DNA of 64,000 nucleotides, taken from positions 62,001 to 126,000 of the forward strand of contig JAYKXP010000092.1 of NCBI GenBank assembly GCA_037176845.1. Reading direction: 5' to 3'. Shown piece after piece: positions 23,635-33,701 of the stretch. This DNA comes from Paramarasmius palmivorus. Lineage: Eukaryota; Basidiomycota; Agaricomycetes; Agaricales; Marasmiaceae. The position numbers and the translations under genes were made by a program. Under the pieces are notes generated by a model. That model had not been told where the DNA came from. It saw only the letters and a program-made list of their open reading frames with translations, and did not search any database. Position 1 is the first letter of the stretch. Every line of letters starts with the position of its first letter.

Positions 23635-24327
23635 CTGAGAAGAAGAGCAGTGATAGACCCATGACAGGTCCAATTGACTTGTGGGAGATACGGCGGCAGA
23701 AGACCATCAGGGTAATTCAAAAGCTCCTCAACCCCACAGAGCCATATCGACGATTCGCAGATGTTTGAGCCTGGAGTAATACTGCGGCATGGTCAAAACT
23801 GCGTTGAATTCGATTAAAGCGACTTGAATATTCATGTTCTGTTTTCATTTTGATCAGTGGCGATGATCCTGCTTGCGCTGTTCGGTTTAGCCAGTTTAAA
23901 TGAGCCGGAAAACCACCTGATATTGGGAATGTAACACCACGTACCCCAAGGCACGAAGACACAAAAGGAGTGATCCCAACTTTCTGCTGCCGCCAATCCA
24001 TTCTGGGTATCTTGCGTAGCTTTGATAGGTTCCGGGGGCATGTATGTACATTTGATGTACATGACGGCAAAGAATGAAAAAGCGTCTGGTCCAGAAGGGC
24101 GGCGAACGCACACGTGTAGCTTCTCACGCCCTTTTGTCTTGCCGACTCGTCAGGAACCATCATGGTTCCGTACAGAGTACCGACCTCACTAGCCACTCCC
24201 CTCGATCCAACATGAGCGTATGTTCACATACAGTGGCGGCAGCAATTGGCTCGGCTTGAAGAAAGAGAGCAACGCGACCGTGATCATCGACAGCCTTCAA
24301 GTTCTGGCTCCTCAGACAGATGGCATT
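23635..24327. other. intergenic, no gene seen
   Basis: Upstream region of the FHS transporter. Several overlapping short frames on the minus strand have no recognisable content. A small palindromic TGTACAT repeat occurs near 24045-24060. Confidence 0.5.
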
Positions 24328-24427
24328 AGAGCATATTTGTTTTGGACGTCCGAACAAGCTCCCAGTCTTTGAGAAGACCGGTCGGCAAAGGCCGAAAATC
24401 GAAAAAAGGGCAAAACAAATATGCTCT
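24328..24427. mobile_element. 100-bp MITE-like hairpin with perfect 17-bp terminal inverted repeats
   Basis: AGAGCATATTTGTTTTG at 24328-24344 is the exact reverse complement of the sequence at 24411-24427. The trinucleotide ATT flanks both ends, as expected for a 3-bp target-site duplication. The 66-bp interior has no coding sense. The size is small for a MITE; a structured RNA or terminator hairpin is an alternative. Confidence 0.6.
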
Positions 24428-24568
24428 ATTGCAAGTCTCGAACTTCGAAGAGTATTCAAGCAACACTAGAACACCAATCTTACATTTCATGAAAACTGAT
24501 TTACATACTACTTGAAAGTCTGAGCTATGCCTCAGTCATGCTACGTTCTGCCAGTATCGATATCAACT

Positions 24569-25155
24569 TCAGAGATTGAGGTTGACAGGGACACAGCCGA
24601 GAGCGATGAGGCCGTCTGTTTAATCCAAGTCATTATCGCAATAAAAACGCGAGTAGATATTAAATGCTTACTGAAGTCGTTGTTTGAGCAACATACGGGG
24701 GTGGCAGAGCTATTTACGCAGTGAATGAGTATCTGTTACTTATTTGAAGAAAAAATCATCTTACCAGGAATTACCACCGGCACCGATAACCGTGATCGGG
24801 GTACAAGTTACACCGACCTGGACGTTCAAATCCTGAAGAACGACACCGAGGAGACCCAAGAGCGCCGCGATGGGTTCGCTGTCGGAGCTCTGAACGGTGT
24901 TGCAGCACTAACCGATGTAACATTAGCCGTTGCATCGATATGCTCTAAAGGAGCACATCTTACCTGGACAGGGCCTGTGTTGCACTGAGAGGCGGGGAGC
25001 TCAGGGAGACCCGGAAGAGTAGGCAATGGGGGAAGAGAAATAGTGGTGGTAGGAATGCCGGGGAGATTGGTAGGGAGTGTGATAGGGAGATCCCCAATCC
25101 CAGTGGCGGCCGCAAGGGTGATAAGAGCAGAGAGAGAAGCGAGCTTGAGTTGCAT
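24569..25155 (-). CDS. class I hydrophobin, 139 aa
   Basis: Exons: 24964-25155, 24765-24907, 24672-24709 and 24569-24615, all GT-AG and in phase. A signal peptide ([19 protein letters not shown]) is followed by a Pro/Leu-rich spacer and the eight-cysteine hydrophobin pattern: C-NTGPVQ-CC, then C in VTCTPI, C in NSCSATPVCC, and the last in [10 protein letters not shown]. Cys pairs 2-3 and 6-7 are adjacent, as required, and the long loop between Cys3 and Cys4 indicates class I. The secreted protein should self-assemble into amphipathic rodlet films on aerial hyphae or fruit bodies. The Pro-Leu spacer before Cys1 is longer than in many hydrophobins. Intron 1 splits just before the CC pair. Confidence 0.95.
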
Positions 25156-25225
25156 ATTTGAGAGAGAACGATCGAAGGACTGCTACAGAGTTGTTCAGTG
25201 AGGATTGAGACCGAACATAGAGAGC

Positions 25226-25233
25226 TTATATAC
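25226..25233 (-). promoter_or_regulatory. TATA box of the hydrophobin gene
   Basis: TATATA lies about 72 bp upstream of the hydrophobin start codon, a normal distance for a strongly expressed fungal gene. Confidence 0.5.
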
Positions 25234-25809
25234 CCGTAGGTGGTCGACTGCGTCATTGTTGAGCAAAGAGGCCGTGAGTCATTGACTCTGTGCTCTGTAC
25301 CTCAGAGTAAGACCGAGGATTGCAGAGCTAGGCACTTTCAAGAGCTCAATTGGTCTGGATCATTGGCGTCAGCGACAGTTACATCTCATCATAAATGGAA
25401 GTCGACATACTGGGAACAAAAAGGATGCTCGCGAGCGCTTGAATGCCCTTAATGACGTATTCAGCAGTTGCTGAAGCATAGAACATTGGCAGTTAAACAT
25501 GGTGAAGGAAAGAAGCATGCATACTTAGTAGCGAGGCAGCGTACACGCGGTCATGAATTCTGGGTAAACAATACTGACGTCAAAACGCATTGTCGATAGG
25601 GCTAGACACGTCGAATTATCCGGAAAAGAGCATAACATACAGGTCCAGAGCTCGGAAAACAAACTTCTCGATGAGTTTCTGTGGGGAGATTTCTCCGGAT
25701 TGAAACGTGTACGGTAGTATTTGATGACATGAGAGCATTAAGACGACACAATCTGATTGCAGGAACCAATGATCATAGTAAGTACGGTACAACGTTACAG
25801 CAGAACAAC
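25234..25809. other. intergenic, nothing recognised
   Basis: Region between the hydrophobin promoter and the 3' end of the F-box/LRR gene. Only short open frames were seen. Confidence 0.5.
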
Positions 25810-27129
25810 TCACAAAACAGGTTCATGATGGAACAAATTCTCATGTCGCACCCGATTCCCAGAACTAATAATACGACACTTCCTTCCTGGCAAGTTCAAA
25901 GTGAATTGCGGAAGCAAGCATTCCTTTTTCGCGGACCACGGCATGTTTTTCGACAGCTGGTCCATCAACGCCTCTCCATTAAGGATAGATCCTGTGATCA
26001 CGAAGGAAAGCTGCTTGAGCTGGGGGAGAAATTGCTCGAGAGTTCTATCGAAGTCTCTCTCGTTTGTTGGTAAACCTGTGATATCCAATGATGACAGGGA
26101 CCGGTGTGGACCCTTCAAGGAAAGGATTGGAATCAGGTACTCTGGATGGCACTCTAAACGGAGTCGCTTAAGATTTGGCGTCTTGTTCAGGAGGTCGAGA
26201 GAGTTAGATATTAGCAAGGCTTAACGTCAGAGTTAGTTAACGAATGGATTGAGCAAAAACGCTATAACGACTCACAGTCAATCACGTCCCGGTTGTCTAC
26301 AAGAGAATTGCAAGTCTAAGCTTTCTATGGGCTTCCCCGCATAAGCCAGCATGTCCCCAATCTCGTTAGGATGGAATGTTCGGTAAACAAAGAGTGGTTC
26401 CTGTGATTGGTCCTGGAAAGTCAACTCGCGAAGAACCTCAAGTCTGATGTGATTATAAAACAACTGAAAAAATGTGTGAAGGTCTACGTGGAGTTTGATA
26501 ACTCGCAGGGATACTATGGGAGTGGAGGGTAATTGTTCTGCGTCGGGGTGTATAAGACGTAACTGAACGCAATGTAAGTGTTCGAGTTTGGGAAGCGAGC
26601 ATACGAGATTTAAGAACAGCTGGGTGGAAGAAAATTGGACTCTGCGAACGTGAAGTCGTGTGATATTCCAAAAACAAGGATGCCCAGAAATAATTTGAAT
26701 CATCCGCAGAGAAATTACAGGTTCAGTACTCTTCAGGTGCGGCATATCCGCTTCCAGGGTTATTTCCCTGAGATCCTGAAAGAGCCGTTCAGCATGACTT
26801 GCCGCGAGCCATTCAAAGAATGATTCAAGCATGAAAGCTCGAGCATCGATGACAATTCCATGAAGATTGGACAAGGGAAAGGTGCAAAAAGGGTTGCTGC
26901 ACAGCTGTTTGAGCTCGCATAGCTTCTGGAATGATTTAGGAACATGGAGTCGTGATGATTCCCAAAAACGGCTTCTGGAAGCCACGAGCCAGTCTTTGGA
27001 GACCAAAGAAAGTGTATCGAGCGTTTGAATCTCCCATTGGCGCCTCGACTTTTCCCCTGGAGGTATTAGCTCCAAAACATAACGGAGGATTCGATCTAGA
27101 ATGTCGAACGGAATATGCTGAATAGCCAT
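25810..27129 (-). CDS. F-box/LRR-like protein, about 417 aa, two exons
   Basis: Exon 1 (about 26286-27129) starts MAIQHIPFDILDRILRYVLE, an F-box N-terminus, followed by LDTLSLVSKDWLVASRSRFW, the second half of the motif. Exon 2 (25810 to about 26219) continues with leucine-rich repeat-like units such as LKRLRLECHPEYL and LSSLDITGLP. Proteins of this layout act as substrate adaptors in SCF ubiquitin ligases. The substrate is unknown. The intron donor is ambiguous (GTGATT at about 26285 or GTAGAC some bases earlier); either keeps the frame but changes up to five residues. It is unrelated in detail to the F-box genes at 15673 and 57277. Confidence 0.75.
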
Positions 27130-27294
27130 CTAGTTTGCTTATGGATCGTAAGTCTCACTAGAATGTTCATAGATCTTCAAGTGGGACATACCTAGGTAAG
27201 GAAAGCTTGAATTTCAAGAAAAGGTGAAGATGAAGGGGATGACGCGGCATCGGAATCCAGCGCGCGATCCCGACAAGTCCGAAGACATCAACAA

Positions 27295-27568
27295 ATGCAA
27301 ACACTTCTTCCTACAGACGACGACGTTGACACAATTCGTGCGCCCAAAGGTGAGCCTCTTGTCTTTTTAAATAGAGATAAGAGGTTATTCACTTTATTAT
27401 ACAGAGGTGCATTATGTCTTCTTCCGGCACCAGCAGAATGTCCCGAATTGGAGTGACCGAGATATCAGCTCTGGAGCTTGGAGATTGTATGTATAACCTT
27501 TCCGTGCAAAGATTCAACCCAATTTATTTCTTAGGGAACGATATTCAACATTCACTCTATTCCCCTAG
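27295..27568 (+). CDS. tentative short gene, 56 aa, three exons
   Basis: Exons 27295-27349, 27405-27486 and 27535-27568 give a 56-residue product in which two GT-AG introns both keep the frame (junctions APK-EVHYVFF and AWR-LERYS). The sequence is polar with no recognisable motif. Other splice choices lead to a longer 3' part reaching about 27843. It may be a real small gene, or untranslated leader exons of the caleosin-like gene that begins at 27949. Evidence is limited to clean splice sites and codon sense. Confidence 0.3.
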
Positions 27569-27948
27569 GCCTCACGTAGTTTTCTCGTCGTGGTGAGTAT
27601 AGTCTCTTTCCAACTCGTCCATGGCTGCTCGAGCCCAAATGTTTGGTCGCTCGTCCACTGAAGCTGTTCCGTAACCCTTTTTTCATTATCGCACGCTAAT
27701 CATATATCTCTCGTTTTAGACAAACTTAGTGTCTCTACAGCAGACCATAACTCAGACTGCGCGTTCTCTCATCCTACGTCAGATCGCCCACCTACGTCAC
27801 CTTCCTATTCACCAGGCGCCACTAGCACACCTCTCCTTCTCTAAATGTCAACCGCACCCGCCACATACAAAACTACATAAGGCACCAGGAGCATACCTGG
27901 AAACCCCCATAACAAAGAATCTCCACATACTACCACTGCCTACGCAAA

Positions 27949-29670
27949 ATGAACGTATTGTCAAGCGGAGCCAAGGGGGTCGGTGATCTCGGGGCCTCTG
28001 TTGGGAAAGGTGTCGGTGACGTAGGGTCATCTGTCGGAAAAGGTGTTGGAGAGGTTGGTAAGGGCGTGGGGGATGGCGCTGGTGAAGTAGGTCGAGGTGT
28101 TGGCCAAGGTATCGGGGGCGTAGGCAATGCCGCAGGAGATACAGCTAAGGGTGCCAGCGACAGTGCCGCGAGTGCTGGGAAAGGCGGCGGAGACGTAGGA
28201 AAGAGTGTCGGCGAAGGCGTCAGTGGAGTTGCAAGGGGAGCTGGCGATGCAGGTCAGGGCGCAGTCAAGGGTGTTGGTGACGCTGGGAAGAATACCTTCA
28301 AAGGTGTCGGCGAAGCCGCGGGGGGTGCAGGTGATGTCGGAAAGGGTGTAGGAGAAAGTGCTAACCAAGGCCTTGGCAATGTAACCAATATCGTTGGGAA
28401 GGGCTTCTCCAACGGTTTTCAGATTGCCGGCAACCTTTCCAAGAATGCGTTTGACCTCCAGCGGAATGTTGTTCAGGGCGCTACAGGGCTCGCAGGTACT
28501 GCGATTGACGGCGTGGTAACTGGACGTGATTTTTCATCCTTGACGGGAGTACGCTGCTAACTTGTTTCGTTTAGGTGGCTAGCACAACAACTGGCGCTGT
28601 CTTCGACCCTGTTGCGAACGCTCTCAAGGCTATCGAAGGTCTCGAAGGGCTGGGAGAAGGCGTTGACGCTATCAATGGTCTTTCCACTAAAGCGTTACAA
28701 GGTGTCGCTTCGGTAACGAAAGAGGCTCTGCAAGTTGCTGGAAAGGTAACGTTGTCAACATTTTGCCGTGACCTATGTCGTCAATGTATACCTGCTCCCT
28801 TCAGCCTCCGACATTCTTCGACCCCGACGCGGATGGAGTAGTGAAGGTTAGCTCAAGCCACCACATCCACAGCAAAGGCTAACGTTACCTCACACCAATA
28901 GTTCTCAGACACACAAAAAGGGTTCACCCTACTGGGCCTCGAAGAGAAGTACGCCAAAATAGCTGCTTATGCTCTTCACTCAACATTTAGGTATGCCTCC
29001 GCTCAATATGCTATGTCCACGTAGCTCAGAATCTGCCACTGCTGAACAGCTATCCCACCTCCGAGACATGGAATCCCGCACCTCTCATCAAAGACGACAT
29101 GCCTATCATCATCGCAAACATGCACAAGACGCGCTGGGGCAAGAACTGGGGCAACTTCGAACGTGTAGATTGGGTAAGTGACACGGATGTTGAAACGGTA
29201 CGTTTCCTGGTCCCTCACATCTACTTCCTAACATGGTGCTAATTCATCTTGTAACAGTTCTTCGGAATGCGTGAACGAACCACTTGGACCGAGTACTGGT
29301 CCGACATGTACGCTGTTCCTTATCTGCTGAGCGTACCCGCATGCTAACTGTCGACCCAACGAAGTAAATCATACTTCGGCACTGCCTTGCTCATTTTTGA
29401 ATGGGGTACCACCTGGCCTTTCGTTATTGGCCCCGCCATGGACGCTGCGAGTCCTATGTATGGTCAGATTGGTGCTATAATGAGGGTATGTCATCGACTT
29501 CCATTTTATTGGCAAGGATTGACCTCTTTCCATATATGCAGACTGTGATCCTACCTACGATTGCCAAGAGTCACGAGAATGCGAAGAAAGCAGAGGGGAA
29601 CGAGGACAGTAAAGAGCGTGTGAGGGAGAAGATGCCTTCACCACCCCCGCAGCCGAAATCAAAGGAATAA
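27949..29670 (+). CDS. caleosin-like EF-hand lipid-droplet protein with long Gly/Val repeat N-terminus, 438 aa
   Basis: Exons: 27949-28515, 28575-28745, 28805-28846, 28902-28990, 29050-29197 (or -29173), 29258-29307, 29365-29485 and 29542-29670. Residues about 245-290 read PTFFDPDADGVVKFSD...GFTLLGL...AYALHSTFSYPTSETW, which matches the caleosin EF-hand, short membrane helix and SYPT turn. NMHKTRWG then corresponds to the caleosin NIHKxKHG heme-histidine region, and YFGTALLIFEWGTTW to its C-terminal FGW...FEW block. Caleosins sit on lipid droplets or membranes and can act as Ca2+-dependent heme peroxygenases. The first 140 residues are Gly/Val repeats (GKGVGDVG-type). This fusion is unusual; see findings. 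Position 12 of the EF loop is Asp rather than Glu. Confidence 0.75.
27964..28370 (+). repeat. in-frame GKGVG(D/E)VG-type coding repeat
   Basis: About 15 imperfect units of roughly 7-11 codons, built around GKGVGDVG, GRGVGQGIGGVG and GEAAGGAGDVG, make up most of exon 1 of the caleosin-like gene. The same repeat type forms the whole of the protein at 32592-32939. Confidence 0.8.
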
Positions 29671-30113
29671 GATAACAGCCTCTAATAGACTGAGTACCGC
29701 ACGTTTCAGTGTTAATCATGTACGCATAGCACCACGTTGTATTGTATCGCTCTCGGTATAATTTATCATAATCCGCTCATGACATCGGTGTGAGTACCAC
29801 GTGCATCATAAAGATGTTGTACCCTTTGCCCAAGGTTGCAAGGTTGCAGCGTGGGAGTGGGAGTGGGCTTCTTCAACAAGATGGCGAGTTCAACTTATTG
29901 CGTGAAATGTTTGCGGGGACACATGGCACAAATAGGTTTCATGAATAATGATATCGACCCATCGAATACAAAACGAATAGTAGACGTTGTGGTAGTACAG
30001 TAGAGTACAACGGGGAATAGACAGAGGAAGAGACTGCAGGGTATGATGAGTAACGGTTCCGAAGGTGGCAGTGGTGATATGTGACTCACAATGTGGAGGA
30101 AATATGATGCTTT
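29671..30113. other. intergenic between convergent genes, nothing recognised
   Basis: 3' flanks of the caleosin-like gene and of histone H4. Open frames on the minus strand are shadows of, or extensions from, the H4 terminal exon. Confidence 0.5.
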
Positions 30114-30588
<475 letters not shown>

Positions 30589-30909
30589 GTTTATGAACTA
30601 GGATTGAAGAAACTTGAGGGGAAAACGGTGATGATGGCGGAAGGGAAAGAAAGGACGATGTCCGCAGCCAAACAAACGGAATTATTTATCAGCGTGATGG
30701 CACGTGACGTGGGCGCGTCGCCACGTGAGAACTCCGGGTGCGTGTCGGGTTCAACAAAACCATCATATTGATCAATGAAGTGTTTCAAGTCTGTGGGTTT
30801 CTCTGGTAACTATTTTTCACATATACATGCTATACAACTATCTACACGTAGATCCAGGCGACCAGCACCTCTTTCTCTACTCAACGCGTGTCCTTCAACT
30901 TGAACGCTC
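30589..30909. other. H4 promoter region, no gene seen
   Basis: About 320 bp between the histone H4 start and the 3' end of the coiled-coil gene, both on the minus strand. Two CACGTG/CACGTGA E-box-like sites occur near 30700-30725; their function is unknown. Confidence 0.4.
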
Positions 30910-31831
30910 TCAGGGTCTTTTGTCGTCCCTGTGGAAGTTTGGTACATGCTTCAGTGATTTACTCGGCGACCTCGATGGCGATGTCGACTGGGAATGTTCG
31001 TTGACGAAGATTTCGTCTAATCGTCGGTTAACGTTGGATCTCTGCGATTACCGGTGAGTCAACGTTTTGTCAGCTCGATTATCTACTCACCTCGATAAGC
31101 TCGTAGTCAGGTACCTTCACCGTCTGATATCGCCGCTGTGTTCTCTGCTCGCTGATTTCCTCCAGCAGAAAGTCCATCTTTACAGCCATCTCGGACATTG
31201 CGTTCCGTAGACGACCTAGCTCTACCTCTTGTTCCTTGACTGTAGTCACCACAGCGCGGATAAGCTCCCGTTCTCGCTCCTGTCGAGACTCTCGGGCACG
31301 AGTCAAGAGTTCCTCTTCCTTCTGCCTCGCTACTACTTCCTCACGAGGCTCCAGGCTGGTCTTTCTGGTACTGACACGAGATGAGCTCTTCGTGGGTCGG
31401 CTGGCTTTCACCGGGGGAGTTCTGTACGACTGCTTGCTTGCCCGAGCAACGTTTTCTTCGGAAATCATTCGCCGTACGTTGCAAGCCTTGCCCAACTGTT
31501 GTACCACTATCTCCTCGTCCGACTCTGGAGCACATAGTGCTTTCCGCCTTTCGTCAATACACCTATGCTGCTCTCTCGCTTCCTCCATCTCGTACGTATC
31601 CCTCGCTAACTTCATAATCTTCCGAGCCGCCTCTTCGTACTCCCTAACAGCTTGGGCGCCTATCCCACCAAACTCCTCATGAAATCGCGAGAACCTGGTC
31701 TTCCCTTCGATAATTTGACCAGCATCGAATTCAAGTGCATTCGCAATACGCTGTATGAGTTGTTTCTTCCATTCGTCTGTGGGCTCGAGACTGGGAGGAA
31801 TGTCGACTCTACACGGACGTGAGGTAGCCAT
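30910..31831 (-). CDS. hypothetical coiled-coil protein, 290 aa, two exons
   Basis: Exon 1 is 31091-31831, followed by a 49-nt GTGAGT...CGCAG intron and exon 2, 30910-31041. The product is hydrophilic. A helical N-terminal half (WKKQLIQRIANALEF, QAVREYEEAARKIMKLARD) is followed by a basic Ser/Arg-rich linker (SSRVSTRKTS), then a long Glu/Arg coiled coil ending in MAVKMDFLLEEISEQ, and a Ser/Pro-rich tail. No known domain was recognised. Coiled-coil proteins of this composition are common orphans in mushroom genomes and may be structural or nuclear; that is inference only. Confidence 0.6.
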
Positions 31832-32591
31832 AGTGGTAGTGGTTCAATGGCAAGCGACAACTGCCAGGCTTTTACTGCGGTGTACGCTTAAATCAACGAC
31901 TCCCGGACGACACGCTTTAGCCTCATGTCCTGGACTCTTACTTGTCGTGTGATTCTAGAATGGCGTTTGCGGGAACGCTTGACCTCGAAGTGGGTCACAG
32001 GTTTTCATTTTGGAATTCTGGAATGATGGCTACACTGGATAGTTACGCTACTTTACCGGAGTCGAGTAAGGTACTCCCCTATCTTTTGCTAGAATGCTAG
32101 GATGGTCTTTACAGGTCGTCTGAACTGTGGACGTTGTATCCCGAGTACGTTGCTGGCACGAGTGCATTCAACGTGGAAGACGCGAGCCAGCTGGAGGTCG
32201 GAATGATTTATGAAGACCATATGCAAGATCTAGTGCTGAGGAAGTGAAATCGACAGGACTTGAGTCTTGACGAGAAGCACCGAGACAAATGGTGCCGACA
32301 TGATAGCCCTTATCACCGTGAGATGGGCGTTTATTCGGCGCCTAACAAATGCAAGTGCCAGCTCAAGAAGTTGACCTACAGGTACAATCGATTGGCATGC
32401 TTCTAGGATACCGAAGGTATGAGTGCGGAAAGATAGAAATGTCGGGGAGAGGTGGAGTAAAGCAGTGTCCATCATCTCGTCGACGTCATCAGTGGCGCTT
32501 GCAGAGACATATAAACTTTGTTGCCCAGGCGAAAAGACTCAGCACTAATATCCCATAACATCCAACCCCAGTAAATTGCCACTAAACGAGC
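31832..32591. other. intergenic, contains TATA box for the repeat-protein gene
   Basis: About 760 bp. TATAAA at 32510-32515 lies about 80 bp upstream of the start at 32592 and is a plausible promoter element. No gene was recognised in the rest. Confidence 0.45.
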
Positions 32592-32939
32592 ATGTCAGAC
32601 ATACAATCAACATTAGGAAACACCATCAAAGGTGCAGGAAACGCGGTCACGGACCTCGGGAAAGGTACTGGCGAAGGCGTCTATAACGTGGGATCAGGCG
32701 TCGGTCAAGGGGTGTGGAGTATAGGCGCAGGTCTCACTTCAGGACTTGGAAATGTTGCAAAAGGTGTTGGAGATGCAGTCAGCGGGCAGGGCGTAGGAAG
32801 TGTTGGGAAGGGATTAGGAAGAGGTGTGGGTGATATTACCCGAGGGGTTGGACAAGGTGTCGTGGATATTGGCGGGGGTTTAGGCAGAGGCGGTACCGCA
32901 ATTGGGAACGGGATTGGTAAAGCTACGAGTGGCGAGTGA
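32592..32939 (+). CDS. small Gly/Val-repeat protein, 115 aa
   Basis: The whole protein is built of imperfect repeats such as LGKGTGEGVYNVGSGVGQGV, VAKGVGDAV, VGKGLGRGVGDITRGV and VDIGGGLGRG. There is no signal peptide, Cys or membrane segment. The repeat matches the N-terminal region of the caleosin-like protein 3 kb upstream (GKGVGDVG, GRGVGQGI), so the two share an origin. The alternation of small Gly/Val faces with Lys/Asp/Glu resembles amphipathic 11-mer repeat proteins that coat lipid surfaces or act in desiccation tolerance; this is inference. The frame stops at TGA, which overlaps a GTGAGT donor. Splicing there would instead add a five-residue tail (about 32988-33005). Confidence 0.65.
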   Translation: MSDIQSTLGNTIKGAGNAVTDLGKGTGEGVYNVGSGVGQGVWSIGAGLTSGLGNVAKGVGDAVSGQGVGSVGKGLGRGVGDITRGVGQGVVDIGGGLGRGGTAIGNGIGKATSGE

Positions 32940-33701
32940 GTTCGTGTTTTAGCGGACCGTTGAGATCGACGCTGATGATATTCGTAGATCAGGGAAACAC
33001 TGGTAAAGATCATTGCAGCCTTCCATTTACTCCTTGTTTATCCTTCGTATACTGTATCAATATTCTGTGTGTATGTGTTGATCGATGAAGAAATACTCCG
33101 ACAATGATGTTCATATATAAACTAGCACATAGAGTCAGACGCATCTAAACTTCCAGCCGCATGTCTTCGAGGGAACCGAACTCGGAGTCAGTCCGGGCAC
33201 CAACCGGACACTCCGAGCCCGCCTCCTCCGCCAAAGGCTGTGCCTGATTAGTAAATTTTGATCCTTGCTTCCACCCCATTTTTCGACTTTTCTTTGGGCG
33301 ATACTATAGATGTGTGCGTGACTTAGTCTCCCTCCTGAACACTTTTTCACAGATAAAAGGGAGGATAAGGGATTTCTTGTTGTGATCTACTGAAGTTGGG
33401 TGGTCTTTGGGAAACGACGGTCCCGGAAACTTATATGTCGAAAGGTTTGTCGAGACCAATTGATTGATAAAGATTCGCTAATGTACGCGTCCTCATTCTT
33501 AGCCAACCGGAAGACAATTTCGGAATCGTTTTTTACTCAGGTAACGCGACCATCTGACTTTGTTCTTCTATTCCCGAATCTCAACATCGACTAGGCAGAT
33601 GATCGCCTGTTCTATTTCGAGTCCATCGACGGTATAAAAGGACACAATATCATCGATCATGGAGCACTGAACCCCGCAAATCAACACCAGTAACTGAGCA
33701 C
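32940..33701. other. intergenic, TATA box of the GH92 gene near 33633
   Basis: About 760 bp. TATAAAA at 33633-33639 precedes the GH92 start by about 65 bp. Nothing else was recognised. Confidence 0.45.

Noticed and set aside
28027..28368. 113-codon minus-strand open frame over the Gly/Val repeat
   Set aside because: It is the complement of a codon-biased repeat; Ser/Thr-rich antisense frames are expected from GGx/GTx codons.
27964..28370. CRISPR array
   Set aside because: The periodicity is in-frame coding repeat, not identical repeats with unique spacers, and the genome is eukaryotic.
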